NCBI RefSeq assembly: GCF_002216685.1
Contig: NZ_CP022353.1
Location: 496,001 to 560,000 of the forward strand
From: Vibrio tarriae
GTDB lineage: Bacteria > Pseudomonadota > Gammaproteobacteria > Enterobacterales > Vibrionaceae
Length of the DNA: 64,000 nucleotides
Direction: 5' to 3'
In this document: piece after piece, positions 53,749 to 64,000 of the stretch
Numbering within the stretch: position 1 is the first letter of the stretch
Layout: the number at the start of each line of letters is the position of its first letter
Notes under the pieces: generated by a model
Told to the model about the DNA's origin: nothing
The model's input: the letters and a program-made list of their open reading frames with translations, nothing else
Database searches by the model: none
Program-made: the position numbers and the translations under genes

Positions 53749-54347
53749 TGTGAGATCACCAGTTGAATCGAGGTTTTATTTTGCTGGAGTTTAAGTTTAT
53801 CAGGCAGCGGAATGGGCTGATGTTGCCACTCAATCGCTTGGTAACGTTGGTATTCCACGTGCCATTCCGCCGTTGAGGCGAGTTTGGTGAGAGTGGCAAG
53901 GGTGTTTTGTTCATTCAACTCGTAATGGGTTGCTTGGGTCGGCAAGCCTAAAATCCAATCTTCAAGCTGTTCAACGGGAATATCTAACCCTGTTAAATTG
54001 CGGATCAGGCTTTGTGCATCTTGGTCGCGGTAGATTTGATCATCATAAGTTTCGACCCGCGCACCTTGTTCATCGACCTGTAAGTTCAGCACGGTTTGAC
54101 CAAGAAAATTGCTTAAACGCAGTGAGAGTTTTTGTGGGCTTTTTTGCCATTGAAAGTTGAACGATTGTCGCTGATCGGGCGCGATATAGCCGAGTTTTCC
54201 GGTTAATTGATAATGTTGAATTTGTTCTAGAGTGACTTGGTGTGATTGCCATTGAACATTGACGGGTTGTAGCGGCGCGGTGGCACAACCTGCCAAAAGC
54301 AACAGACTCGCCAATCCTGGCAATAGGCGACGTACGAGAGCATTCAT
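53730..54347 (-). CDS. lolB: outer-membrane lipoprotein receptor LolB
   Basis: Accepts lipoproteins from LolA and inserts them in the outer membrane. 205 residues with a lipoprotein signal ending LLLLAGC (C21), then the LolB beta-sheet with [24 protein letters not shown] and [12 protein letters not shown]. It overlaps the ispE start by about 19 bases on the same strand (lolB-ispE-prs, conserved order) and is divergent from hemA. Confidence 0.95.
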   Translation of the reverse strand: MNALVRRLLPGLASLLLLAGCATAPLQPVNVQWQSHQVTLEQIQHYQLTGKLGYIAPDQRQSFNFQWQKSPQKLSLRLSNFLGQTVLNLQVDEQGARVETYDDQIYRDQDAQSLIRNLTGLDIPVEQLEDWILGLPTQATHYELNEQNTLATLTKLASTAEWHVEYQRYQAIEWQHQPIPLPDKLKLQQNKTSIQLVISQWTLLP

Positions 54348-54506
54348 AGTGCGTTTTTTTATCCAAAGCGAGAGCGAAAACGGGCTAACTATATCATTGA
54401 TCTCACGAACTCAGGAAAACAAATCCGGTCTGCCCTTTCAATCAAAGAGGGCATCAAGTAAAATTCCGCCTCTAGTCCACCACACATATCTGAGAATCCT
54501 CTATAG

Positions 54507-55766
54507 ATGTCTTTGCTTGCCATTGGAATCAATCACAATACGGCGTCGGTAGAATTGCGGGAAAAAGTGGCGTTCGGTCCAGAGAAGCTCTCTTTGGCGC
54601 TGAATCAGCTTTCCACCAGTTCACACGTTAAAGGAGGCGTGATCCTCTCAACGTGTAACCGCACCGAAATTTATTGTGATGTGAAATCAGCAAGTAAAAA
54701 CAAAGTCATCGAATGGTTGTCCCAGTTTCACCAAGTCAGTTTGGATGAATTAAAACCCAGCCTGTATGTCCATGAAGAGCAAGCCGCCATTCGTCATTTG
54801 ATGCGTGTCGCCTGCGGTTTGGACTCCTTAGTGTTGGGCGAACCGCAGATATTAGGACAAGTTAAGCAAGCTTACGCAGAGGCGAGAGAGAATCACGCCG
54901 TCAATCCGGCGACGGAAAAGCTGTTTCAAAAGGCTTTTTCGGTCGCGAAACGGGTAAGAACAGAAACCGAAATCGGCGGCAGCGCGGTTTCGGTGGCTTA
55001 TGCTGCTTGCACATTAGCAAAACACATTTTTGAATCGCTGGCCGACGCCACTGTACTCTTGGTTGGGGCCGGCGAAACCATTGAACTGGTAGCAAAACAT
55101 TTGGATGGACACCACTGTAAACGGATGATAGTGGCGAACCGCACGCGAGAGCGAGCTTTGAGCTTAGCGCAGCAGTTTGGCGCCGACGTCATCGCATTAA
55201 ATGAGATCCCAGATTATTTAGCGCAAGCGGATATTGTGATCAGCTCGACCGCTAGCCCTTTGCCCATCATAGGTAAAGGCATGGTCGAAAGCGCGCTAAA
55301 GGCCCGTCGCCATCAGCCGATGTTGTTGGTGGATATTGCCGTGCCACGCGATATTGAGCCGCAGGTCGGTAAGCTTAATGATGCTTATCTCTATTCGGTC
55401 GATGACTTACAGTCGATTGTCGATAGCAATATCGAGCAGCGCAAAGTGGAAGCGATTCAGGCAGAAGCGATTGTCAGTGAGGAGAGCGCCACCTTCATGA
55501 GTTGGATGCGCTCACTGCAAGCGGTGGACAGTATTCGTGATTATCGTAAGCAAGCCAATGAAGCTCGTGAAGAGCTGCTCAATAAAAGTTTGCAAGCATT
55601 GGCAGCGGGTGGCGATCCTGAAAAGCTGCTCATAGAATTAAGCAACAAATTGACCAACAAACTAATTCACACCCCAACCCGAGCGCTACAAACTGCGGCG
55701 GAACAAGGGGAACCGGCTAAACTGGCCGTGATCAGACAAAGTTTAGGTCTTGACGATCTGAACTAA
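54507..55766 (+). CDS. hemA: glutamyl-tRNA reductase
   Basis: First committed enzyme of C5 tetrapyrrole synthesis. 419 residues, catalytic C50 in [29 protein letters not shown], and the NADPH domain with [17 protein letters not shown]. The hemA-prfA-prmC order on this strand matches enterobacteria and vibrios. Confidence 0.97.
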   Translation: MSLLAIGINHNTASVELREKVAFGPEKLSLALNQLSTSSHVKGGVILSTCNRTEIYCDVKSASKNKVIEWLSQFHQVSLDELKPSLYVHEEQAAIRHLMRVACGLDSLVLGEPQILGQVKQAYAEARENHAVNPATEKLFQKAFSVAKRVRTETEIGGSAVSVAYAACTLAKHIFESLADATVLLVGAGETIELVAKHLDGHHCKRMIVANRTRERALSLAQQFGADVIALNEIPDYLAQADIVISSTASPLPIIGKGMVESALKARRHQPMLLVDIAVPRDIEPQVGKLNDAYLYSVDDLQSIVDSNIEQRKVEAIQAEAIVSEESATFMSWMRSLQAVDSIRDYRKQANEAREELLNKSLQALAAGGDPEKLLIELSNKLTNKLIHTPTRALQTAAEQGEPAKLAVIRQSLGLDDLN

Positions 55767-55795
55767 ATCTCAACTTAGAGTTTAAAGAAGCAACT

Positions 55796-56884
55796 ATGAA
55801 AGCGTCGATTTTAAGCAAGCTTGAATCCCTTGTTGAGCGCTACGAAGAGGTTCAGCACCTCCTTGGCGACCCAACAGTTATCGGTGATCAAAATAAATTC
55901 CGTGCTCTGTCCAAAGAGTATTCGCAACTGGAAGAGATCACTCAGTGTTTCCAAGCTTACCAACAAGCGAAGGAAGATCTGGTTGCTGCCGAAGAGATGG
56001 CACAAGAAGATGATGCAGAAATGCGTGAAATGGCGCAGGATGAGATCAAAGCGGCGAAAGCGGCAATTGAGCGCCTGACCGATGAGCTGCAAATTCTGTT
56101 GCTGCCAAAAGATCCAAACGATGATCGCAACTGCTTCTTAGAAATTCGCGCGGGTGCGGGTGGTGACGAAGCGGGTATTTTTGCCGGCGATTTGTTCCGT
56201 ATGTACAGCCGTTTTGCGGAGAAAAAAGGCTGGCGCATCGAAGTGATGTCATCGAGTGAAGCCGAACACGGCGGCTACAAAGAGATGATCGCGAAAGTGA
56301 ACGGTGACGGTGCTTACGGTACGCTAAAGTTTGAATCTGGCGGCCACCGAGTGCAACGTGTTCCGGCTACGGAAGCGCAAGGGCGTATCCACACGTCCGC
56401 TTGTACCGTTGCGGTGATGCCTGAAATTCCAGAAGCGGAAATTCCAGAAATCAAAGCCAGCGATCTGAAAATTGATACGTTCCGCTCCTCTGGCGCGGGT
56501 GGTCAGCACGTTAACACCACCGACTCGGCTATCCGTATCACTCACTTACCGACTGGAATTGTGGTCGAGTGTCAGGATGAGCGCTCGCAACATAAGAACA
56601 AAGCCAAAGCGATGTCAGTACTTGCTGCGCGTATTGCTAAAGCAGAAGAGTCAAAACGCGCCGCGGAAATTTCCGATACACGACGTAACCTTCTCGGTTC
56701 TGGTGACCGTAGTGACCGCATTCGTACATACAACTACCCGCAAGGTCGGGTGTCCGATCACCGTATCAACTTGACGGTATACCGTCTGACCGAAGTGATG
56801 GAGGGGGATATGCAATCCTTGATTGACCCTGTAATTCACGAGCATCAAGCGGATCAATTGGCGGCACTGGCGGATCAAAACTAA
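55796..56884 (+). CDS. prfA: peptide chain release factor 1
   Basis: Releases peptides at UAA and UAG. 362 residues with the stop-codon-reading PAT tripeptide region ([18 protein letters not shown]) and GGQ at 235-237 ([15 protein letters not shown]), the site methylated by the next gene, prmC. It is 30 bases after hemA. Confidence 0.98.
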   Translation: MKASILSKLESLVERYEEVQHLLGDPTVIGDQNKFRALSKEYSQLEEITQCFQAYQQAKEDLVAAEEMAQEDDAEMREMAQDEIKAAKAAIERLTDELQILLLPKDPNDDRNCFLEIRAGAGGDEAGIFAGDLFRMYSRFAEKKGWRIEVMSSSEAEHGGYKEMIAKVNGDGAYGTLKFESGGHRVQRVPATEAQGRIHTSACTVAVMPEIPEAEIPEIKASDLKIDTFRSSGAGGQHVNTTDSAIRITHLPTGIVVECQDERSQHKNKAKAMSVLAARIAKAEESKRAAEISDTRRNLLGSGDRSDRIRTYNYPQGRVSDHRINLTVYRLTEVMEGDMQSLIDPVIHEHQADQLAALADQN

Positions 56885-56887
56885 TTC

Positions 56888-57748
56888 ATGTCAGTCACCA
56901 TTGAAGCGGCATTAAAAGCGGCAACCGAGCAACTGCAGCAAAGCGGCAGTGATTCGCCAGCCCTAGATGCCGCAGTACTCCTTTGCCATGTACTGGCTAA
57001 GCCTCGTTCTTACTTGTTGACTTGGCCTGATAAAACCTTGGAGAAGCCTACTTTGGCTTCTCTCGATGTGCTCCTTGCTCGCCGCAGAGCGGGAGAGCCG
57101 ATGGCCTATATCCTTGGTGAGCGCGAATTTTGGTCTCTGCCGCTGAAAGTTTCTCCTTCGACACTTATTCCACGTCCGGATACGGAACGTTTGGTTGAAT
57201 TAGCGCTGGATAAAGCGGCGTTGATTGACGGTGAACTGCTGGATCTTGGCACCGGAACCGGGGCGATTGCGTTGGCTTTGGCTTCGGAATTGCCAACGCG
57301 GCAAGTCACGGGGATTGATTTACGTCCGGAGGCGGCAGAGTTAGCAAGAGAAAACGCGACTCGTTTGGCGATCCGCAATGCGCAGTTTTTGCAGGGCTGT
57401 TGGTTTAGCCCGCTGGTAGACGGTACGAAGTTTGCTTTGATCGTCTCTAACCCGCCGTATATCGAAGAAAATGATCCGCATTTGAGTCTGGGCGATGTGC
57501 GTTTTGAGCCGAAAAGTGCGCTGGTTGCTGCAGAAAATGGTTTGGCGGACATTCGCCACATCAGCACGCACGCGCCGCATTTTTTACTCGATGGCGGCTG
57601 GCTTTTGTTTGAGCATGGTTACGATCAAGGCTTTGCGGTGCGCACGATTTTGCGTGAGTTAGGCTATCAAAACATCATTACCGAGCAAGATTATGCCGGT
57701 CATGATCGAGTTACACTGGGACAATATAAAACGGAAAGAGAAGCATAA
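56888..57748 (+). CDS. prmC: release factor glutamine methyltransferase PrmC
   Basis: Methylates the Gln of the GGQ loop in RF1 and RF2. 286 residues; SAM-binding LLDLGTGTGAIALALASE and the catalytic NPPY motif at 188-191 (IVSNPPYIEEN). Three bases after prfA, and its TAA overlaps the ATG of the next gene (TAATG). Confidence 0.97.
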   Translation: MSVTIEAALKAATEQLQQSGSDSPALDAAVLLCHVLAKPRSYLLTWPDKTLEKPTLASLDVLLARRRAGEPMAYILGEREFWSLPLKVSPSTLIPRPDTERLVELALDKAALIDGELLDLGTGTGAIALALASELPTRQVTGIDLRPEAAELARENATRLAIRNAQFLQGCWFSPLVDGTKFALIVSNPPYIEENDPHLSLGDVRFEPKSALVAAENGLADIRHISTHAPHFLLDGGWLLFEHGYDQGFAVRTILRELGYQNIITEQDYAGHDRVTLGQYKTEREA

Positions 57749-58132
57749 TGTACGAAGGATTAAAACATTTTCATCTGTTCACCATCGGCGTCAGTGTGGT
57801 CATGCTGTCGATTCGCTATGTGCTAATGATGATGAATTCAGCACACCTAGAGCGCAAGTTTTTTCAAAATTTTCCCTCATGTCAATGACACCTTATTGCT
57901 GCTTTCCGGTATCGGTTTGATTTTCATCACGGGATTTATTCCTTTTACCGATGCTGCGCCGTGGATGACGGAAAAATTCACCTGCGTGCTGGCGTACATC
58001 GCGCTAGGCTTTTTTGCACTGAAATTAGGTCGTAATAAATTGCTGCGTAGCTTTGCGTTTTTTGGCGCATTGGGCTGGTTGGCGATGGCAGGGAAAATCG
58101 CGGTCGCAAAAGCACCGATTCTGTTTGGTTAA
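57748..58132 (+). CDS. sirB2: SirB2-family membrane protein, frame broken in this sequence
   Basis: Starts MYEGLKHFHLFTIGVSVVMLSIRYVLMM and runs to a stop after about 46 codons. From 57865 another frame continues as LLLSGIGLIFITGFIPFTD and FTCVLAYIALGFFALKLGRNKLLRSFAFFGALGWLAMAGKIAVAK to 58132. One base too many in a T6 run (57859-57864) separates them; removing it restores a SirB-type protein of about 127 residues with four hydrophobic helices. Position between prmC and sirB1 is conserved. Function unknown. Probably sequence error, as in ispE. Confidence 0.82.
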
Positions 58133-58147
58133 GCTTAAGGTGCGACC

Positions 58148-59831
<1,684 letters not shown>

Positions 59832-59861
59832 GCGCGATAGCCTGACTCTATGTTGTATTTC

Positions 59862-59884
59862 AAGCCATCTTCGGATGGCTTTCT
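59862..59884 (+). terminator. terminator after kdsA
   Basis: AAGCCATC-TTCG-GATGGCTT, an 8-bp stem closed by a stable TTCG loop, followed by TCTCAT. Confidence 0.75.
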
Positions 59885-60229
59885 CATATCTGATGCTCAT
59901 ACACATTATTATGATTTTCCTACGAATGAACGTTTCTGTAGGTTAAACGCTTGCGCGCACACTATAACTAAGAATGGTCTTTTGTCAGTGAAACGTTTGC
60001 TTGTGATCCGAGCTCGCTATATTTTTAACACTATCTATTGATTACATTTTATTGGACACTTTTAGGTGATCTACTCTACATAAATATGAAATCAAGCTGT
60101 CTCACCAATTCGGTTACTTTAAACTAAGTCAAGTTTTACCAGTACACCAAGCGATGTGCAGGGGTAAGCGATTGCGCCGTTCGAGCGCCCAATGACATTT
60201 CAAGCAGTGGTTTTCATCAGTTCAAAGGT
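59885..60229. other. kdsA-nutA intergenic region
   Basis: 345 bases with no supported gene. It must carry the nutA promoter; I see no named operator with confidence. An open frame at 59850-60041 overlaps the kdsA terminator and is not called. Confidence 0.35.
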
Positions 60230-60235
60230 ATGACA

Positions 60236-61897
60236 ATGAAACAAGGCCTCATTCTAAAATCCGTCCTCAGTGCAGCCATTATTGCCTCCTTGGCAGGTTG
60301 CGCAACTGAACCCGCTCAGCAGTGGGAAGCAGACAAAACCTACAAACTCACTATTCTGCACACCAATGACCATCACGGTCGTTTCTGGCAAAACCAGTAT
60401 GGTGAATACGGTATGGCAGCACGTAAAACGCTGATTGACCAACTGCGTGCCGACATTGAAGCACAAGGAGGCAGTGTGTTGCTGCTCTCTGGTGGTGACA
60501 TCAATACTGGGGTACCAGAATCAGACCTACAAGATGCAGAGCCTGATTTCAAAGGCATGAGCAAAATCGGTTACGACGCTATGGCGCTGGGTAACCACGA
60601 ATTTGATAACCCACTTGAAGTGCTGTTTAAGCAAAAAGAGTGGGCGAATTTCCCAATGCTATCAGCCAACATTTACGATAAAGCGACCGGTAAGCGTCTG
60701 TTTGAACCGTACCATATCTTTGATAAGCAAGGGATTAAGATTGCGGTTATCGGTTTAACCACCGAAGACACCGCAAAAATTGGTAACCCAGAATACATCG
60801 GCGGCATCGATTTCCGCGATCCTAAAGAAGAAGCGAAAAAAGTGATCGCTGAGCTGAAGAAAAAAGAGAAGCCGGATCTGATCATCGCTGTGACGCACAT
60901 GGGGCACTATCAAAACGGTGAGCACGGTGTGAACGCACCGGGCGATGTCGCTTTGGCGCGCTACTTGCCATCCGGTGAGTTGGACATGATTGTCGGCGGT
61001 CACTCGCAAGAGCCTGTGTGTATGGAAGGCCCTAATCTGGTGAAGAAGAACTTTAAGCCGGGTGATGAATGTAAACCTGATATTCAGAACGGTACTTACA
61101 TTGTTCAAGCTTACGAGTGGGGTAAATACGTTGGCCGTGCGGATTATGAGTTCCGTAATGGTGAGCTGAACATGGTGAGTTATGACCTCATCCCAGTTAA
61201 CCTCAAGAAGAAAGTCGATGTGAATGGCGAAACTCAGCGTGTTTTTGCCACTTCTGAGATTAAAGAAGACAACGCAATGCTTGAGTTCCTGCGCCCATTC
61301 CAAGAGAAAGGTCAAGAGCAACTGAACATCAAGATTGCACACAGCAACGGTAAGCTGGAAGGTGACCGTAACGTAGTGCGCTTCGAACAAACTAACTTGG
61401 GGCGTATGATTGCGAATGCACACATGCAACGTGCCAAAGCTGATTTTGCGGTCATGAACTCAGGTGGCGTGCGTGATTCTATTCAAGCTGGTGACATCAC
61501 TTATAAAGATGTACTGAAAGTACAGCCATTTGGCAACATCGTGACTTATGTTGATATGAATGGTCAGGAAGTACTGGATTATCTGAATGTGGTGGCGACC
61601 AAGCCAGTTGATTCAGGTGCGTATGCACAGTTCGCGGGCATTTCAATGACGGTTGCGGATGGCAAAGTTTCTAACGTGATGATCGGTGGTAAACAGTTAC
61701 GTCTGGATGCCACTTACCGTTTCACTGTGCCAAGTTTTAATGCAGCAGGTGGTGACGGTTATCCAAAAATCAGTGACCACCCAGGCTATGTCAACACTGG
61801 CTTTGTGGATGCAGAAGTGCTGAAAGACTTCCTTGAAGCGAACAGCCCAATCGATGTGAACCGTTTCGCGCCAGCGGGCGAGATTGTTTATCGTTAA
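60236..61897 (+). CDS. nutA: 5'-nucleotidase NutA, lipoprotein
   Basis: Surface or periplasmic metallophosphoesterase that dephosphorylates nucleotides so nucleosides can be taken up. Start at 60236 (GG of AAAGGT seven bases upstream) gives 553 residues with a lipoprotein signal ending ASLAGC (C22). Metal-binding TNDHHG (about 43-48), GGDINTG, LGNHEFDNP and GGHSQEP belong to the phosphatase domain; the C-terminal nucleotide-binding domain has VMNSGGVRDSI and FNAAGGDGYP. The V. cholerae homologue is NutA; E. coli UshA lacks the lipid anchor. Confidence 0.93.
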   Translation: MKQGLILKSVLSAAIIASLAGCATEPAQQWEADKTYKLTILHTNDHHGRFWQNQYGEYGMAARKTLIDQLRADIEAQGGSVLLLSGGDINTGVPESDLQDAEPDFKGMSKIGYDAMALGNHEFDNPLEVLFKQKEWANFPMLSANIYDKATGKRLFEPYHIFDKQGIKIAVIGLTTEDTAKIGNPEYIGGIDFRDPKEEAKKVIAELKKKEKPDLIIAVTHMGHYQNGEHGVNAPGDVALARYLPSGELDMIVGGHSQEPVCMEGPNLVKKNFKPGDECKPDIQNGTYIVQAYEWGKYVGRADYEFRNGELNMVSYDLIPVNLKKKVDVNGETQRVFATSEIKEDNAMLEFLRPFQEKGQEQLNIKIAHSNGKLEGDRNVVRFEQTNLGRMIANAHMQRAKADFAVMNSGGVRDSIQAGDITYKDVLKVQPFGNIVTYVDMNGQEVLDYLNVVATKPVDSGAYAQFAGISMTVADGKVSNVMIGGKQLRLDATYRFTVPSFNAAGGDGYPKISDHPGYVNTGFVDAEVLKDFLEANSPIDVNRFAPAGEIVYR

Positions 61898-61935
61898 TAA
61901 GGTTTGACTCGCTGAGTTGAATTGCGTTTACTGAC

Positions 61936-61966
61936 AGGCGGTGTGCAAACACCGCTTTTTTTATTT
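61936..61966 (+). terminator. terminator after nutA
   Basis: GCGGTGT / ACACCGC 7-bp stem with a GCAA loop followed by TTTTTTT. Confidence 0.9.
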
Positions 61967-62031
61967 TTCCATATCCATATGGAACCCAGCTCTGCCCACC
62001 AGCAGTGTGAGTAAATGAGGACACGTGATTC

Positions 62032-62514
62032 ATGACTCCTGCAATCAATCTTGCAAAGAAAAATAAAATCCCCCATACCATTCATCAGTATGAGCATGAT
62101 CCGAGCCATGCCAGTTACGGCTTAGAAGCAGCGCAGGCGCTCGGCCAAGATCCGAAACGGGTATTCAAAACCTTACTGTTTTGTATGAATGGCGAGGAAA
62201 AAAATCTCGCGGTGGCGATTATTCCCGTCGATCTCAAACTGAATTTAAAGCTCGCGGCCAAAGCGGCCAAAGCCAAAAAAGCGGAGATGGCAAAGCCGGA
62301 CATCGCCGAGAAAACCACAGGCTATGTGGTGGGGGGGATAAGTCCTCTCGGCCAGAAAAAAGCGCTGCCAACCTTTATCCATCAAAGTGCATCAAGCCAA
62401 GCGACCATTTGTGTCAGTGCAGGTAAGCGCGGTTTAGAAATTGAGTTATCTCCGCAAGATCTCGCGCACTTAACGCGCGGCCAGTTTGCGGATTTGTGTC
62501 AAGAAGAGAATTAA
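62032..62514 (+). CDS. ybaK: Cys-tRNA(Pro) deacylase YbaK
   Basis: Editing factor that clears cysteine from tRNA-Pro. 160 residues; YEHDPSHASYGLEAAQALGQDPKRVFKTLLF and the conserved KAAKAKKAEMAKPDIAEKTTGYVVGGISPLGQKKALP (Lys for catalysis, GGISPxG loop) fit YbaK. Contains a G7 run (62331-62337 region) that is in frame. Confidence 0.93.
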   Translation: MTPAINLAKKNKIPHTIHQYEHDPSHASYGLEAAQALGQDPKRVFKTLLFCMNGEEKNLAVAIIPVDLKLNLKLAAKAAKAKKAEMAKPDIAEKTTGYVVGGISPLGQKKALPTFIHQSASSQATICVSAGKRGLEIELSPQDLAHLTRGQFADLCQEEN

Positions 62515-62527
62515 TCGATACCCCTGT

Positions 62528-62553
62528 AAAAACGGCCTCAAAGAGAGGCCGTT
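62528..62553. terminator. terminator between ybaK and uraA
   Basis: AACGGCCTC / GAGGCCGTT 9-bp stem; on the minus strand it is followed by TTTTT, so it mainly ends uraA. Confidence 0.85.
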
Positions 62554-62584
62554 GATTCTAGAAGTGGTGAGAAGTCAGCGAAGA

Positions 62585-63838
62585 TTAATGGCGTGCCTCT
62601 TCTTCCATTTGTGCATTATCCACTACGTGGTTTTCACCTAAGTCGCTTGGCAGAACAAGGTTGAGGATAATCGCGACGATGCCGCATAAGCTTACGCCTT
62701 GCAGGCTAAAGTCACCCACGCCGAATGCCATACCACCAATACCAAATACCAGAGTGACGGCCACAATCACCAGATTGCGTGATTTGTGCAGATCCACTTG
62801 GTTTTTGATCAATGTATTCAAACCGACGGTGGCGATGGATCCAAACAGCAGGATCATGATGCCGCCCATTACCGGAACTGGAATGGTTTGCAGCAATGCG
62901 CCGAGTTTGCCAACCAAAGCGAGCACTATGGCCGTGATTGCCGCCCAAGTCATGATCGCTGGGTTAAATGCACGAGTCAGCATCACGGCACCAGTCACTT
63001 CACTGTATGTGGTGTTGGGTGGCGCGCCAAGCATGGTTGCGGCCATGGTCGCGACCCCGTCACCAGCGATAGTGCGGTGTAAGCCCGGTTTTTTCAGGTA
63101 ATCTTTGTTGGTCACATTTGAGATAGCCAGCATATCGCCCACGTGTTCGACCGCAGGAGCAATCGCGACTGGGATCATAAACAGGATGGCGTTGATGTTA
63201 AATTCAGGGAAAGTGAAGTTGGGTAACGCAAGCCAAGCGGCTTGTTCCACCGCCGCAAAGCTGACGACACCCATTACCAGTGAGAGTGCATAGCCGCTGA
63301 CAATGCCCGCTAGGATAGGAACTAGCTTAAAAAAGCCTTTGGCGAACACACTGAACACCACAGTGACCAAGAGTGAAATACAAGAAATCCAGAGTGCGGC
63401 TTGTGGGTCGACGAGTTGCACGGAGCCATCACCGGATTTGCCTAGTGCCATGTTCACGGCGGCTGGAGCAAGCCCCAGGCCAATCACCATAATCACAGGA
63501 CCTACCACGACCGGAGGTAGCAGTTTGTGGATGATAGCCACACCACGCACCTTAATAATGCCACCGAGTACGATATACACTGCCCCCGCGGCCATCAAGC
63601 CACCCATAGTGGCAGGAATGCCCCAGGTTTGGATGCCGAACATAATAGGAGCGATAAAAGCAAAAGAAGAGGCGAGGAAAATGGGGACAGAGCGGCGGGT
63701 GATCAATTGGAAAAGCAGTGTTCCTAAACCAGCACCGAACAGTGCAACGTTTGGATCGAGTCCGGTCAGAAGCGGGACCAGAACCAACGCGCCGAATGCG
63801 ACAAACAGCATTTGCGCGCCTTGTATGGCATTTTTCAT
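62585..63838 (-). CDS. uraA: uracil:proton symporter
   Basis: Inner-membrane uracil permease of the NCS2 family, 417 residues with about 14 hydrophobic segments. PVAIAPAVEHVGDMLAISNVT (substrate Glu in the AxxEHxGD motif), PNTTYSEVTGAVMLTRAFNP and PVPVMGGIMILLFGSIA are NCS2 hallmarks. With upp it forms the uracil salvage route, although not adjacent here. A PurR-like site stands just upstream. Confidence 0.9.
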   Translation of the reverse strand: MKNAIQGAQMLFVAFGALVLVPLLTGLDPNVALFGAGLGTLLFQLITRRSVPIFLASSFAFIAPIMFGIQTWGIPATMGGLMAAGAVYIVLGGIIKVRGVAIIHKLLPPVVVGPVIMVIGLGLAPAAVNMALGKSGDGSVQLVDPQAALWISCISLLVTVVFSVFAKGFFKLVPILAGIVSGYALSLVMGVVSFAAVEQAAWLALPNFTFPEFNINAILFMIPVAIAPAVEHVGDMLAISNVTNKDYLKKPGLHRTIAGDGVATMAATMLGAPPNTTYSEVTGAVMLTRAFNPAIMTWAAITAIVLALVGKLGALLQTIPVPVMGGIMILLFGSIATVGLNTLIKNQVDLHKSRNLVIVAVTLVFGIGGMAFGVGDFSLQGVSLCGIVAIILNLVLPSDLGENHVVDNAQMEEEARH

Positions 63839-63884
63839 CGTATTTTCCCTGAGCTAAATAAAAATTCGCGGGATTCTATCACTT

Positions 63885-63900
63885 CTGCAATCGATTGCGA
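63885..63900. promoter_or_regulatory. PurR-like operator upstream of uraA
   Basis: CTGCAATCGATTGCGA contains GCAATCGATTGC, 10 of 12 core bases of the PurR palindrome GCAAACGTTTGC. It lies 47-62 bp before the uraA start and between divergent genes. Confidence 0.5.
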
Positions 63901-63937
63901 GCGGAATAAGATCAAAAATTGACAGGATTATAGGCTA

Positions 63938-64000
63938 TGTTTAAAAACGACGTGGATCGCGTCGCACAAATTCTGACGCACTCCTGTAACCTCTCGCCTT
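63938..64000 (+). CDS. partial gene at window edge, unidentified
   Basis: ATG at 63938 with AGGA some 11 bases upstream opens MFKNDVDRVAQILTHSCNLS and continues to the window end, 21 codons. Divergent from uraA. Too short to assign a family. Confidence 0.45.

Noticed and set aside
62328..62340. G7 run in ybaK as a phase-variable tract
   Set aside because: The run encodes the conserved GG of GGISPLG and is in frame; no reason from function to suspect phase variation.

Overview
The window is a contiguous piece of a gamma-proteobacterial chromosome, and gene order and protein content place it in the Vibrio cholerae / V. mimicus group. The evidence is the flgT / flgOP / flgNMA / cheVR / flgB-L / flaAC block, a vibriobactin-type locus (viuA-viuB-vibF) next to ompA and gltX, an outer-membrane 5'-nucleotidase, a chitobiase lipoprotein, and ERIC repeats. 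The vibriobactin locus is partly destroyed: viuA has lost its 5' end and carries a stop, and vibF is reduced to its two ends. I infer a V. cholerae relative that no longer makes vibriobactin, such as V. mimicus, rather than typical V. cholerae. The species name is an inference.

Layout. 1-11.7 kb holds housekeeping genes: rnhA and dnaQ (divergent), a membrane-anchored TIGR03503 protein, fadE with a FadR-like operator, gmhA, a YafJ-type amidotransferase, purMN and upp either side of a PurR box, rluF, smrA and a 46-residue DUF3149 membrane peptide. 11.9-12.3 kb holds tRNA-Pro, a degenerate ERIC-like stretch and one complete ERIC element. 12.3-22.4 kb holds a TraB-family protein, chitobiase, a copper pair (copA and a DUF411 protein) behind a MerR-type promoter, gltX and ompA. 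22.5-27.1 kb is the decayed iron-uptake island: an unidentified 168-residue gene, ERIC remnant, viuA remnant, intact viuB and vibF remnant, with two Fur boxes.

27.2-47.7 kb is one flagellar and chemotaxis region. It encodes the H/T-ring and outer-membrane-associated factors FlgT, FlgO and FlgP, the export chaperone and anti-sigma factor FlgN and FlgM, FlgA, CheV, CheR, rod, hook and ring genes flgB-J, hook-filament junction genes flgKL, and flagellins flaA and flaC. Good sigma-54 (-24/-12) motifs stand before flgB, flgF, flgK and flaA, and a sigma-28 motif before flgM, which matches the known Vibrio flagellar cascade.

47.9-49.8 kb is a 16-gene tRNA operon (Leu-UAG x5, Gln-UUG x5, Leu-CAG x3, Met x3) read leftwards from one strong promoter with a GC-rich discriminator; it contains an internal duplication of about 400 bp. 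50-64 kb returns to housekeeping genes: ychF-pth, prs, ispE-lolB facing hemA-prfA-prmC-sirB2-sirB1-kdsA, then nutA, ybaK and uraA, with a truncated gene at the right edge.

Two genes, ispE (essential) and sirB2, are each broken by one extra base in a homopolymer. This suggests sequence error or very recent mutation. I found no CRISPR array, integron, prophage or clearly new multi-gene system; the most notable biology is the remodelled vibriobactin locus and its ERIC junction.
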